Of a DNA stretch of 64,000 nt, positions 26,093-34,418 are shown one piece after another. Where the stretch lies: assembly GCA_017399945.1 (NCBI GenBank), contig JAFQAQ010000003.1, positions 1-64,000 of the forward strand, read 5' to 3'. How positions within the stretch are numbered: position 1 is the first letter of the stretch; every line of letters starts with the position of its first letter. The notes beneath the pieces were generated by a model that worked only from the letters and a program-made list of their open reading frames with translations, did not search any database and was not told where the DNA came from. The position numbers and the translations under genes were made by a program. Source of the stretch: Clostridia bacterium. GTDB lineage: Bacteria; Bacillota; Clostridia; Christensenellales; Borkfalkiaceae.

Positions 26093-27961
26093 CTATGCTA
26101 AATGCATAATATCTTCTTTTTTGATGTCCACGCCGTTTGCGTCAACGATTTTAACTCTGCTAACGGCGATTTTGTGTTTTTCAAAAAGTTCTTCTTGGGT
26201 TTTTGCTTCAACCGTAAAGCACGCCGCCCTATCCCCACTTGCAGAAATGGTTTTGAACTCGTGTCCTTTTTGTTTTAGTTGATAATATTCGGTTATAACC
26301 CCTTCCTGCTTTAACTCTTCAAACCCTTCGATGTGGTCGAACGTGCCTGAATTGCAATAAATAAACTCGTTGATTAAATATTGTTTTGGCGGACGGCTTT
26401 CCTTGTCGTAATGTGGTTTTTCACCCAAGGTTAAATCTAAAACGGCTTTAACCACGTCGAACCCAGAAATCTTTTTGATTAACCTAAACTTTATTCCCCC
26501 ACCCGTTCTAGCGCAAAATTCCAAAACTGAAATGCGTTTTCCATCGGTGATAAGTTGAACTAGCATAGGCGTGTTTTTAAGATTAAACGCATCTGCAATC
26601 TTTTGGGCGATTTGGGTTATTTCCCCTTCAAGTTCGGTTGAAATTAAGGCGGGGTTGATAGTTCTGTTTATAACGAACTTGTTGTTTCCCTTGATTTTTG
26701 CGCTGTTAGACATGGTTAAAACGTTTGCTACGCCCTCTTCCACGTAAACGTCCACGGTAACTTCTTCCCCTTCAACGAACTCCTCAACGAGTGCCGTTTT
26801 AGAACGGCTTATTCTAATAGCCTCGTCAAACGCAGGTTGTAAATCTTCTTCTTTTTCTATCTTTTTAACACCCATTGAACTGTAAGAATCCACAGGTTTT
26901 ACTATAAGTGGATATGTAAGGTGGCTTATTTTGTCTAACGACAACTCTTTCATAACCACGTGCTGAGAAGTAGGAACTCCGTTCTTAACGAAAATATCTT
27001 TCATCAGTTCTTTGTCGGAAACGTTTTTAGCCGTTTGATAATCTATATAGCAAGGAAGGGATAGTTTTTCGGAAATTTCGGCAACCACTTCAAGTACTTG
27101 GTCTGCGCATACAGTAATCAAAAAGTCTACCTTTTCCTTTATCGCAACTTGGGTAACCTTTTCCACGTCTAAGGTAGATACGGGATAGAAAATATCGGCG
27201 TGTTTTCTAGCTTCCACCTTTTCGTTCATATCGCAAAGAACTGAGGTTATACCCCTTTCTTTAAGTTGTTTTAATAATTCTATTTGTGGAACACCACCAC
27301 ATAAAACCAAAGCTTTTTTAGAAACCTTTTCTTGTTCTTTCGTTTTTTGGTTATCTTCCTTAAAAGAAGAATCGGCTTCTCTATACTGCGTGCCTTCTTT
27401 TTTGAACACTACACCCACGGTTTTAAAAAGTATTTTTATATCGAACCAAATACTAAACTTTTCTACGTACTGTAAATCGAAAACTATTTTTTCTGCCCAC
27501 GAAAGATTGTTTCTTCCGTTAACTTGCGCCCAACCGGTAACGCCTGGGCGCATATCCATACGCTTTTTTTGTTCTTCGGTGTATCTTTCCACTTGATAAG
27601 GAAGAGTAGGTCTTGGTCCAACTATACTCATACTACCAAAGAACACGTTGAATAGTTGCATAAGTTCGTCCAAAGAAGTTTTTCTTAAAAATTTGCCTAC
27701 TTTGGTTATGCTATCCTTTGGAGCAAGTTCACTGCCGTCGGGTAGTTTTCTTTGTTCTGGTATAAGCATGGTCCTAAATTTATAAATTTTGAAAATCTTA
27801 CCCTTTTTGCCCACGCGTTCTTGGGTAAATACGGCAGGACCTTTGGAGGTTAACTTGATTAGCAAAGCTAAAATTAACAATAACGGGGATAAAATAATTA
27901 TTAATAACCCCGAAACCAAAAGGTCTCCGAAACGTTTCAAAAATAAATTAATCGCTCTCAT
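26093..27961 (-). CDS. Phosphoglycosyl transferase fused to ATP-grasp ligase
   Basis: Two enzymes in one chain. Residues 1-200 are a small monotopic phosphoglycosyl transferase (PglC/WcaJ-C type): one membrane re-entrant segment (12-36), QERVGKKGKIFKIYKFRTM, the catalytic D98-E99 dyad, and VGPRP. This enzyme loads the first sugar-phosphate onto undecaprenyl phosphate. After a charged linker (200-215), residues 216-622 form a Rossmann-like preATP-grasp (VLCGGVPQ) plus an ATP-grasp domain with IVKPVDSYSSMGV, LVEEFVEGEEVTVD and VLEFCARTGGG. ATP-grasp enzymes join a carboxylate to an amine. Length is roughly three times that of a lone PglC. No stop or frameshift separates the domains. Confidence 0.9.
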   Translation of the reverse strand: MRAINLFLKRFGDLLVSGLLIIILSPLLLILALLIKLTSKGPAVFTQERVGKKGKIFKIYKFRTMLIPEQRKLPDGSELAPKDSITKVGKFLRKTSLDELMQLFNVFFGSMSIVGPRPTLPYQVERYTEEQKKRMDMRPGVTGWAQVNGRNNLSWAEKIVFDLQYVEKFSIWFDIKILFKTVGVVFKKEGTQYREADSSFKEDNQKTKEQEKVSKKALVLCGGVPQIELLKQLKERGITSVLCDMNEKVEARKHADIFYPVSTLDVEKVTQVAIKEKVDFLITVCADQVLEVVAEISEKLSLPCYIDYQTAKNVSDKELMKDIFVKNGVPTSQHVVMKELSLDKISHLTYPLIVKPVDSYSSMGVKKIEKEEDLQPAFDEAIRISRSKTALVEEFVEGEEVTVDVYVEEGVANVLTMSNSAKIKGNNKFVINRTINPALISTELEGEITQIAQKIADAFNLKNTPMLVQLITDGKRISVLEFCARTGGGIKFRLIKKISGFDVVKAVLDLTLGEKPHYDKESRPPKQYLINEFIYCNSGTFDHIEGFEELKQEGVITEYYQLKQKGHEFKTISASGDRAACFTVEAKTQEELFEKHKIAVSRVKIVDANGVDIKKEDIMHLA

Positions 27962-27993
27962 ATAACCCTTCCTTTACGCTTTTGTTTTGAAAA

Positions 27994-29124
27994 TTAGTTA
28001 AAGAATTTTTTAATTTGTTCAATAACGAAATCTTGTTGTTCGTCGGTCATTTTTATATCAGACGGCAAGCACAATCCCCTTGCGAAGATATCTTCGCCCA
28101 CCGATTTTTCCTTAACCGAAATAAAATCGTTATTGCTAAACACCGGTTGCATGTGCATAGGCTTCCAAATAGGGCGTGTTTCGATATTTGCATCTGCCAA
28201 AAACTTCATTAAATCCATTGGATTTTTATCCACGCCCTTATTGATGGTTAAACAAGATAGCCAAAAGTTTGGTTTGGTGTAGTCTAGATAAGGATTCATT
28301 TTTACGGGAAGGTCTTTTAACCCTTGCTCGTACCTACGATAGATTTTTTCTTTTTTATCTCTATGTTCTTCTATATGTAAAAGTTGTCCCCTACCGATAC
28401 CTGCAACCACGTTACTCATGCGATAGTTGTAACCGATTTCTTGGTGTTGATACCAAGGGGCTTGTTCCCTTGCTTGCGTTGCCCAAAAGAACGCCTTGTC
28501 CCTAGCCTGCTTGCTATCGGTAAGCAACATACCGCCGCCTGAACTAGTTATAATTTTGTTACCGTTAAAACTAATGGCGTTATACTTTCCGAAAAGCCCG
28601 CACTTTCTATCCTTATAAGTGGCGGAAAGGGCTTCGGCTGCGTCTTCGATTAAAATTGCCCCGTGCTTATTGCAAATATCTAAAATCTCGTCCATTTTAG
28701 CAGGCGTGCCGTAAAGATGGGCAAGCACCACTACCTTTGCTTGCGGGTATTTTATAAAAGCCTTTTCTAACGCTTTGGGGTCCATATTCCACGTGTCTTC
28801 TTCTTCGTCGACGAAAACTTGCACGCCCCCTTCGTATGAAACGGGGTTTACGGTTGCGGCGAAAGTCATATCCGAACAAAGAACTATATCTCCCCTTTTA
28901 ACCCCTGCGAGTTTGATTGCTAAATGAAGGGCAGAAGTTCCCGACACCATTGAGAGCGCGTGGCATTCTTCCTTGCCTTCGGTAAGATACTCACTCGTTT
29001 CCTTTTCAAAATTATCGCAGTTAAACCCTAGTGGCGCAATCCAATTTTTGTCAAACGCTTCTTGCACGAATTTCATTTCGTCGCCGTGCATAGTCGGTGT
29101 GGATAATACGATTTTTTCGTTCAT
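27994..29124 (-). CDS. PLP-dependent sugar aminotransferase (DegT/DnrJ/EryC1/StrS, PglE-like)
   Basis: Transfers an amino group to a UDP-4-keto-6-deoxy sugar. FNGNKIITSSGGGML carries the PLP lysine, IEDAAEALSATYKDRKCG is the cofactor-binding aspartate region, and GYNYRMSNVVAGIGRGQL is the family signature. At 376 residues it is normal length. Placed 12 bases after the PglF-like dehydratase, it should make UDP-4-amino-4,6-dideoxy-GlcNAc, the substrate that PglD acetylates in the bacillosamine pathway. No PglD homologue is seen in this operon. Confidence 0.92.
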   Translation of the reverse strand: MNEKIVLSTPTMHGDEMKFVQEAFDKNWIAPLGFNCDNFEKETSEYLTEGKEECHALSMVSGTSALHLAIKLAGVKRGDIVLCSDMTFAATVNPVSYEGGVQVFVDEEEDTWNMDPKALEKAFIKYPQAKVVVLAHLYGTPAKMDEILDICNKHGAILIEDAAEALSATYKDRKCGLFGKYNAISFNGNKIITSSGGGMLLTDSKQARDKAFFWATQAREQAPWYQHQEIGYNYRMSNVVAGIGRGQLLHIEEHRDKKEKIYRRYEQGLKDLPVKMNPYLDYTKPNFWLSCLTINKGVDKNPMDLMKFLADANIETRPIWKPMHMQPVFSNNDFISVKEKSVGEDIFARGLCLPSDIKMTDEQQDFVIEQIKKFFN

Positions 29125-29136
29125 ACGTTGCTCCTT

Positions 29137-30975
29137 TTATCTTTTATCAATTTTATAGGTAGGAACGAGTTCTTTTACGAGTTCTTTCATACCGTCGGTT
29201 TCGCTATACGCCTCGTCGTAAAGTCTATCTAGCGTAGTCCAAAGTCTATCTTCGTCAAGTTCAATGGGTTTTGCAACGCTTATAAGACCGTTAGCCGTTT
29301 TTTGCAAACCTTCTTCCGCCATAAGGCGTTCTTCATAAAGTTTTTCGCCCGGACGAAGTCCCGTACATTCGATTTTTATATCAACTTCCGGTTCAAACCC
29401 AGAAAGTTTTATTAGATTATACGCTAAATCGTAAATTCTTACCGGTTCGCCCATATCGAGCACGAAAATTTGCCCGTTCTTTGCGTAAGCGCCTGCTTGT
29501 AAAACCAAGGACACTGCTTCCGGAATAGTCATAAAATAGCGGATTATGTCCTTGCTAGTAACGGTAACGGGGCCACCTTCTGCTATTTGTTTTTTAAACA
29601 ACGGAATAACCGAGCCGTTAGAACCTAAAACGTTGCCGAATCTTACCGCAACGAAGTTGGTGTTTTTGCTACGCCTTCCTATCGTTTGAATTATCATTTC
29701 GCAAATACGTTTAGTCGCACCCATAATATTGGTGGGGTTAACGGCTTTATCGGTGGATATTTGCACGAAGGTTTGCACGCCGTATTTATCCGCCGCCCTA
29801 GCCACGTTAAGAGTGCCGTAAACGTTGTTCTTTACCGCTTCGTTAGGACTGGTTTCCATAAGCGGAACGTGTTTGTGCGCCGCCGCGTGAAAAACTATTT
29901 CCGGATGATAGGTCTTAAACAAATCTTCTATCTTTCCCTTATCTCTAATACTTCCGATTAAGGTAAGCAAATTAAGGTCGGGGTGTTTGCGTTTAAGTTC
30001 TTGTTCTATTTCGTAAGCGTTGTTTTCGTAAACGTCGAATATAATTAGTTGTTCGGGGTTATGGGTTGCTATCTGACGGCAAAGTTCACTGCCGATAGAG
30101 CCACCGCCGCCCGTAACCAACACTTTTTTGCCTTCGATATACCCCATAATCTCGTCAAGATTAACGCGAACTTGTTCTCTACCTAAAAGGTCGGTAATTT
30201 CAACTTCACGCATTTTTTCGATAGATATTTGACCGGTGGTAAATTGGTACATACCGGGCAATATTTTAACGGCGATTCCCGTTGCCCTACAAAGTTCGAA
30301 TATTCCGCTTACACGCGCCTTGCTTACCGACGGCATGCAAACGAAAATTTCTTGTATGCGATATTCCTTTACTACGTCGGGGATATCTTCGATAGCGCCA
30401 ACTACCTTTACTCCACCAACCCTTAAACCGAGTTTATACGGATCGTCGTCTACGATACATACGGGTTTGTGGAAGATTCTTTCCGATTGTTGCATTTCTC
30501 TTATAATCATCGCGCCAGCGTCGCCGCCACCAACGATAAGCGAGCGGATTTCATTTCTGCCACCGTTTAGACGATGTCTTATAAACAACACTAGCCTATA
30601 AGAAAACCTTACGCAAGCCGAAAAGAAAACTACGCAAGTAAAGAACACGAAAACCGTCCAATACCCAACCACAGACGCCTTGCTTAAAATAACGAACACT
30701 AAATTTAACGCGCCAACTAGCCCTGCGCCGAATATAATCTTAAACCCCGTCATTAAACTTGCGTGGCTTAACATCATTGTGTATAGCCCCAAAAAACCAA
30801 ACGTTGTGGTTAGCGCTATAACGTTTGCGAACGACCAAATTAAAAAATCAGTAGGAATTCCCCCTTGCTCGTTCGTGCTTAAAAAAGAAAAAAGAGCTGC
30901 CGCAATAAATAACACGACGTCTAATAGGAGTAGACCGACCGATTGCCAAAATTTTTTTAATTTTCTGTTTTTCAT
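29137..30975 (-). CDS. Membrane-bound UDP-GlcNAc 4,6-dehydratase, PglF/CapD type
   Basis: First gene of the polysaccharide operon. Four hydrophobic segments occupy about 10-125, a first Rossmann-like domain follows (SLIVGGGDAGAMIIREM), and then the catalytic SDR domain with VLVTGGGGSIGSEL near 286-299 and STDKAVNPTNIMGATKR, again with Met in place of Tyr. It should produce UDP-4-keto-6-deoxy-GlcNAc by retaining dehydration, feeding the neighbouring aminotransferase. At 612 residues it is full length. It follows an 87-base leader that contains a long alternating purine-pyrimidine tract. Confidence 0.93.
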   Translation of the reverse strand: MKNRKLKKFWQSVGLLLLDVVLFIAAALFSFLSTNEQGGIPTDFLIWSFANVIALTTTFGFLGLYTMMLSHASLMTGFKIIFGAGLVGALNLVFVILSKASVVGYWTVFVFFTCVVFFSACVRFSYRLVLFIRHRLNGGRNEIRSLIVGGGDAGAMIIREMQQSERIFHKPVCIVDDDPYKLGLRVGGVKVVGAIEDIPDVVKEYRIQEIFVCMPSVSKARVSGIFELCRATGIAVKILPGMYQFTTGQISIEKMREVEITDLLGREQVRVNLDEIMGYIEGKKVLVTGGGGSIGSELCRQIATHNPEQLIIFDVYENNAYEIEQELKRKHPDLNLLTLIGSIRDKGKIEDLFKTYHPEIVFHAAAHKHVPLMETSPNEAVKNNVYGTLNVARAADKYGVQTFVQISTDKAVNPTNIMGATKRICEMIIQTIGRRSKNTNFVAVRFGNVLGSNGSVIPLFKKQIAEGGPVTVTSKDIIRYFMTIPEAVSLVLQAGAYAKNGQIFVLDMGEPVRIYDLAYNLIKLSGFEPEVDIKIECTGLRPGEKLYEERLMAEEGLQKTANGLISVAKPIELDEDRLWTTLDRLYDEAYSETDGMKELVKELVPTYKIDKR

Positions 30976-31030
30976 AAACTTCCCCGCTTGTCTAGCTTAT
31001 ATCTCTTAAAGACCAAAAACAGTTGATTAT

Positions 31031-31060
31031 CGCACGCATACGCGCGCGTACGCACGTATA
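31031..31060. other. 30-base alternating purine-pyrimidine tract (possible Z-DNA)
   Basis: Every step alternates pyrimidine and purine, with a CGCGCGCG core and flanking ACGC/TACG units. It lies at the start of the transcribed leader of the polysaccharide operon. Such tracts can flip to Z-DNA under negative supercoiling, and in RNA this one could also form a GC-rich hairpin. Confidence 0.75.
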
Positions 31061-31069
31061 GTTATAACA

Positions 31070-31098
31070 ATTATATCACTGCCTCGTATAAATGTCAA
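31070..31098 (-). promoter_or_regulatory. Polysaccharide operon promoter
   Basis: Perfect minus-strand consensus: TTGACA (31093-31098), 17-base spacer, TATAAT (31070-31075). Transcription would start near 31063, just before the alternating tract. Confidence 0.88.
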
Positions 31099-31155
31099 TA
31101 TACATTAATTAATCCGTTGAGCATAAGGCAAGATTTTTGTCGATTTTTTAATAAA

Positions 31156-31179
31156 AAAGACGCATAATAATGCGTCTTT
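31156..31179. terminator. Terminator after AraC-type regulator
   Basis: AAAGACGCAT pairs with ATGCGTCTTT around AATA, with A/T runs on both sides. It lies just beyond the end of the leftward regulator gene. Confidence 0.75.
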
Positions 31180-31200
31180 GCTTTTTTATATTGGTTTATA

Positions 31201-32043
31201 TTATTTTATAGGCTTTCCGGTAGGTGAACAGCCCAAATATTTTTTATAGCTATGATAAAAAGTAGAATATTCTTCGTATCCAACCTCTCTTGCCGCTTGA
31301 TATACGCTCATTCCTTCTTTTATAAGTTGGCGCGCTTTGTGAATTTTTTTAACGGTAACGTAGCTAGACACGGTCATTTTCATCGACGACGCGAATTTAT
31401 GACAAAGAGAAGATTTGCTTACGTAAACGGCGGCGGAAATCTCGTCTAAACTAAGTTTTTTGTCTAGATTTTGGTTTACGTATTCTATTGCTTGTTTAAC
31501 CGTTTTATCGATGGAAAGTGGCATTGATAAAACCGATTTTTCACCGAGTATTTTGGACAGTTCAACGGCAAGGTTAAGCACCCACCCAACCAAACTTACG
31601 GTGGGCATGTTAGACCTTTCGCACTGAGCTATCGCAAGCATAATTTTTTTGATTTCCGTCTGTTCCGCAAGGGTTTTTGGAATAACGCGAATCGCTTGTG
31701 TTTTGCTTACGATTAGGTTTTGAAACACCTCCTCGTACACACCCAAAGTTTTGGATATTTTATCAAGGTCGAACATAACCACGATGCGCTCGTATACAAG
31801 ACCTTTTGGTATTTCAATAGAGTGCATTTCGCCCGACGCCACGACGATTACGTCCCCTGAATTTACAGCGTATTCTTCGCCTTCGATAAAGTATTTTATT
31901 CCACCCGAAAGTAGATACAAAATTTCCATTTGTCCGTGTGATTCGGGACCGTGAACAACCCCCTCGTTTTTAGCTTCGGTCAGGGTGTGGTGCATGGAAA
32001 AATCGTCTAGTTCGGTATTGATTTTCGATATTATCTTAGCCAT
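31201..32043 (-). CDS. AraC-family regulator with cupin sensor domain
   Basis: An N-terminal cupin-like domain (HGQMEILYLLSGGIKYFIEG, then SGDVIVVASGEMHSIE) should bind a small ligand, often a sugar. The last 100 residues carry the two helix-turn-helix motifs typical of AraC proteins (LSLDEISAAVYVSKSSLCHK and VYQAAREVGYEEYSTFYHSY). I chose ATG 32043 over an upstream extension beginning at 32109, because a strong promoter lies between them. This gives 280 residues and an apparently leaderless mRNA. It is upstream of, and reads toward, the polysaccharide promoter, but no operator links them. Confidence 0.85.
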   Translation of the reverse strand: MAKIISKINTELDDFSMHHTLTEAKNEGVVHGPESHGQMEILYLLSGGIKYFIEGEEYAVNSGDVIVVASGEMHSIEIPKGLVYERIVVMFDLDKISKTLGVYEEVFQNLIVSKTQAIRVIPKTLAEQTEIKKIMLAIAQCERSNMPTVSLVGWVLNLAVELSKILGEKSVLSMPLSIDKTVKQAIEYVNQNLDKKLSLDEISAAVYVSKSSLCHKFASSMKMTVSSYVTVKKIHKARQLIKEGMSVYQAAREVGYEEYSTFYHSYKKYLGCSPTGKPIK

Positions 32044-32049
32044 AATTTT

Positions 32050-32078
32050 AGTGTAACAAATGCCTGCGTTTTTTTCAA
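32050..32078 (-). promoter_or_regulatory. AraC-type regulator promoter, apparently leaderless
   Basis: Minus-strand TTGAAA (32073-32078), 17-base spacer, TACACT (32050-32055). Only six bases separate the -10 box from the ATG at 32043. Confidence 0.65.
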
Positions 32079-32110
32079 CCTTTTTATAAAAATATTTAAA
32101 TTTTTGCAAA

Positions 32111-32143
32111 AAAAGGACGACACCCTAGTTTTATCGTCCTTTT
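32111..32143. terminator. Terminator after 104-residue gene
   Basis: AAAAGGACGA pairs with TCGTCCTTTT around a 13-base loop, with an A-rich plus strand that gives a U-run in leftward transcripts. Confidence 0.7.
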
Positions 32144-32184
32144 TCTATAAATAATTTGCTTAAACCACAAACTATTAGTCGTTG

Positions 32185-32499
32185 TTAAGGTTTATTTACC
32201 CTTGCGTTTTCATAACGTTCTTCGGCAACTTTTCTTCTCTCTTCGGCTTGTTTAATCTGTTCCAATCGCTCGTTAGAAGTCTTTTGCTTTCTTTGAGCGG
32301 GAGTCATATGAGCGTCGTCCCAACTCTTTTTAGCATTTTCTTTTGCTTTTTTAAGGGTGTTTTTACCTCTGTTTTCTTCAAAGTTAGCCTTTGCTTCTGC
32401 CTTTGCCGCTGCGAAATTAGCCTTGTCTACTTGACATTGTTCTTTTGCGCTTTCTTTCATATCGTTAAAAGCGTCTTTGAAAAATTTTCTAAGTCCCAT
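32185..32499 (-). CDS. Small highly charged helical protein, unknown function
   Basis: 104 residues, very rich in Lys, Glu and Ala, with no membrane segment, predicted to be largely coiled helix. The family is unrecognised. It starts 33 bases after the small two-TM protein gene and probably shares its transcript. A clear ribosome site (AAGGAG) lies upstream. It may be a cytosolic partner of the neighbouring membrane proteins, but nothing in the sequence shows this. Confidence 0.6.
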   Translation of the reverse strand: MGLRKFFKDAFNDMKESAKEQCQVDKANFAAAKAEAKANFEENRGKNTLKKAKENAKKSWDDAHMTPAQRKQKTSNERLEQIKQAEERRKVAEERYENARVNKP

Positions 32500-32532
32500 T
32501 TTCTCGTTCTCCTTATATATATTATCGTTTAA

Positions 32533-32901
32533 TTAGTTTTCTTGTTGGTTATCCAAAATCTTTTCGCTAAGCGCTAAAATTCTGTCCGCGTATTTTTTCT
32601 TGCCTTTTGCAAGTAACTTCTTGTAAATTGAATAGTTAACGCTTACCATTAAAATGCCAAGCAAGCCTACCCCTATACCCAAAGGCATCGCAAAAGATAA
32701 ACTTGATAAAATTACCTTCATTGCAAGACACATCCCCGTGCCGAGAACTAGCGAACCGACAGTTCCAAAAGTATAAGCAAAAATTTTTGCTGGGCGAGTT
32801 GCCTTTTTGTCTAAAAGCTTTAAGGTTTCAACGTCGGTGTTTAAGTTTTGGGGTTCAGAATATTTTTGGTTAAGTTTTTGTGCTAATTGTTGTTCTTTCA
32901 T
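32533..32901 (-). CDS. Small two-TM protein, paralogue of 33065-33490
   Basis: 122 residues with two hydrophobic segments near 40-65 and 70-92, between a charged N-terminal tail and a basic C-terminal tail. It shares with its neighbour the pattern LK.LD.K near 25-33, the two close membrane segments, and a GKKKYADRIL / GKKKYGEEIL ending. The pair therefore arose by duplication. A terminator separates this copy from the two-component operon. Function unknown. Confidence 0.65.
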   Translation of the reverse strand: MKEQQLAQKLNQKYSEPQNLNTDVETLKLLDKKATRPAKIFAYTFGTVGSLVLGTGMCLAMKVILSSLSFAMPLGIGVGLLGILMVSVNYSIYKKLLAKGKKKYADRILALSEKILDNQQEN

Positions 32902-33006
32902 TTTTTTGTTCCTCCGTTTTGTTTACGATTACATAATACGCAAAGATAGTTTAGGTTTTAATAAAATTTGGTTAAAGAATTGTAAACGAAAGTAAATAAA
33001 AAGTAA

Positions 33007-33030
33007 AAAACACGCAATTTTGCGTGTTTT
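33007..33030. terminator. Terminator after the two-component operon
   Basis: AAAACACGC pairs with GCGTGTTTT around AATTTT. It separates the two paralogous two-TM genes. Confidence 0.65.
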
Positions 33031-33064
33031 AATAATTTTTTTGTATTTTAGTTTTTTATTTGCG

Positions 33065-33490
33065 TTATTCTTCCGTTTGTTCTTGGGGGGTTTTTTGGGG
33101 ATTAACTAAAAGTTGGGTTAGTTTAAGTATTTCCTCGCCGTATTTTTTCTTGCCGTTATTAAACACTTTGTTATAAGCGGGATATGCAAACGCCAAGGGA
33201 AACACCCCGACGGCGCAAACCAAAATTCCCCATAGTAATAACCGCCATTCTAAAATCATGCTTAGTCCTAGCCCGAAAATTAACGCGCCTAGCACACCCA
33301 AGGCAATGGACACGGCAGTCGCCTTTCCGTTTACCTTTTGGTCTAATTCTTTAAGTCTTTCAAACGCCGAAGGAGTTTTTTTAGTTTTCTCTTGGTATTT
33401 ATCGCTTATGTTTTTGATAACCTTTTTTTCGTACTCGCTAGGCGCAACGTAAACGTATTCAAAAGTTTGTTGTTTGTCTTGTTCTTTCAT
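33065..33490 (-). CDS. Small two-TM protein at the end of the two-component operon
   Basis: 141 residues. A soluble N-terminal third (EYVYVAPSEYEKKVI...) is followed by two membrane segments near 57-78 and 83-105 and a basic tail. Paralogous to 32533-32901. It is the fourth gene of the response regulator, kinase, membrane protein, two-TM protein operon, so it is probably under the same control. Function unknown. Confidence 0.65.
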   Translation of the reverse strand: MKEQDKQQTFEYVYVAPSEYEKKVIKNISDKYQEKTKKTPSAFERLKELDQKVNGKATAVSIALGVLGALIFGLGLSMILEWRLLLWGILVCAVGVFPLAFAYPAYNKVFNNGKKKYGEEILKLTQLLVNPQKTPQEQTEE

Positions 33491-33494
33491 AAAT

Positions 33495-34418
33495 TTATCC
33501 TATATTTAATAGTTGTTTTTTTATTTTATTGGCGCTTACTATAAGGTAAATACCAAGCAAAACGGTTAAGGCTAAAACAACCCCTCCCGTAAGCGCGTTA
33601 TATATTGCGTAGTTTCCACCCGACGAAAAGGCAAAAAGCAACGCCGTTTGAAGAGAGAATATGGACACGAGCGCGTCTGCAAGACCAACTACTCTTATTG
33701 CTTTTATGGTTAAGTCGGTAATTTTTGACGATTTTATTAGGTGTATGGTGCAACTAATTATTTTATAAAATGCATACGCGGCAAAACCAATAACCGTCCA
33801 ACCTTGATACACGAACGCCCTATCTAAAAATATTATTTGTAATAACGGAACTATTAAACACAAGGGTATTACGGTTAATAGTATTCCACAAGTCCTGTAT
33901 TTTTTTATTTGTATACTCTTTTGTTCTTGAAGTGTTTTTTCTGTCTTTTTGCCTTTGTTTTTATGGTATAAAAGCAATCCTCCCCTAAGGGCGACTAGTA
34001 AAGCGTAGTACAAAGCAAGACTTAAATACCACGCGTAAGCTTTTAGCATAAAAGCAAGAAGAATATTAAATATAACGAAAGCAATACTGAATATAAACGA
34101 TATGCTAGAACCAACCACCGTTCTAAATCCGTATTGGCTTAGCATCTTTTTGCCAAAATTGGTTTTGTTTATTAAATTTACGGTGGACTGTTTTATTTTT
34201 GGAGCAAAGACCACAACCGTATAAACCGAATAACCAAGGGTTAAACCGGCGATTGCGTAGGTTATATAACTTAATACTTGCAAAACAACGCTAAGGGTGG
34301 TTGACAAGGCAAGTATTATCGAAAAAGCGCAAAATACTAAGGTTACGGGATACAAAAACCATAAAAATTTTGGCGACGGAGCGAGCATTTTTTCTATCAG
34401 TTTTTTTATAAAGTTCAT
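33495..34418 (-). CDS. Polytopic membrane protein linked to two-component system
   Basis: 307 residues with about eight hydrophobic segments and short loops; no recognisable transporter motif or ATPase partner. Its ATG overlaps the kinase stop by one base (TAATG), so it is translationally coupled to the kinase. That coupling and the kinase's near-absent extracellular loop suggest it could supply the stimulus, as transporters do for intramembrane-sensing kinases; this is inference. Confidence 0.6.
   Translation of the reverse strand: MNFIKKLIEKMLAPSPKFLWFLYPVTLVFCAFSIILALSTTLSVVLQVLSYITYAIAGLTLGYSVYTVVVFAPKIKQSTVNLINKTNFGKKMLSQYGFRTVVGSSISFIFSIAFVIFNILLAFMLKAYAWYLSLALYYALLVALRGGLLLYHKNKGKKTEKTLQEQKSIQIKKYRTCGILLTVIPLCLIVPLLQIIFLDRAFVYQGWTVIGFAAYAFYKIISCTIHLIKSSKITDLTIKAIRVVGLADALVSIFSLQTALLFAFSSGGNYAIYNALTGGVVLALTVLLGIYLIVSANKIKKQLLNIG

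Noticed and set aside
26093..27961. Assembly artefact joining two genes
   Set aside because: Frame, composition and a plausible charged linker run continuously, and the neighbouring genes have consistent spacing. Not excluded by sequence alone.
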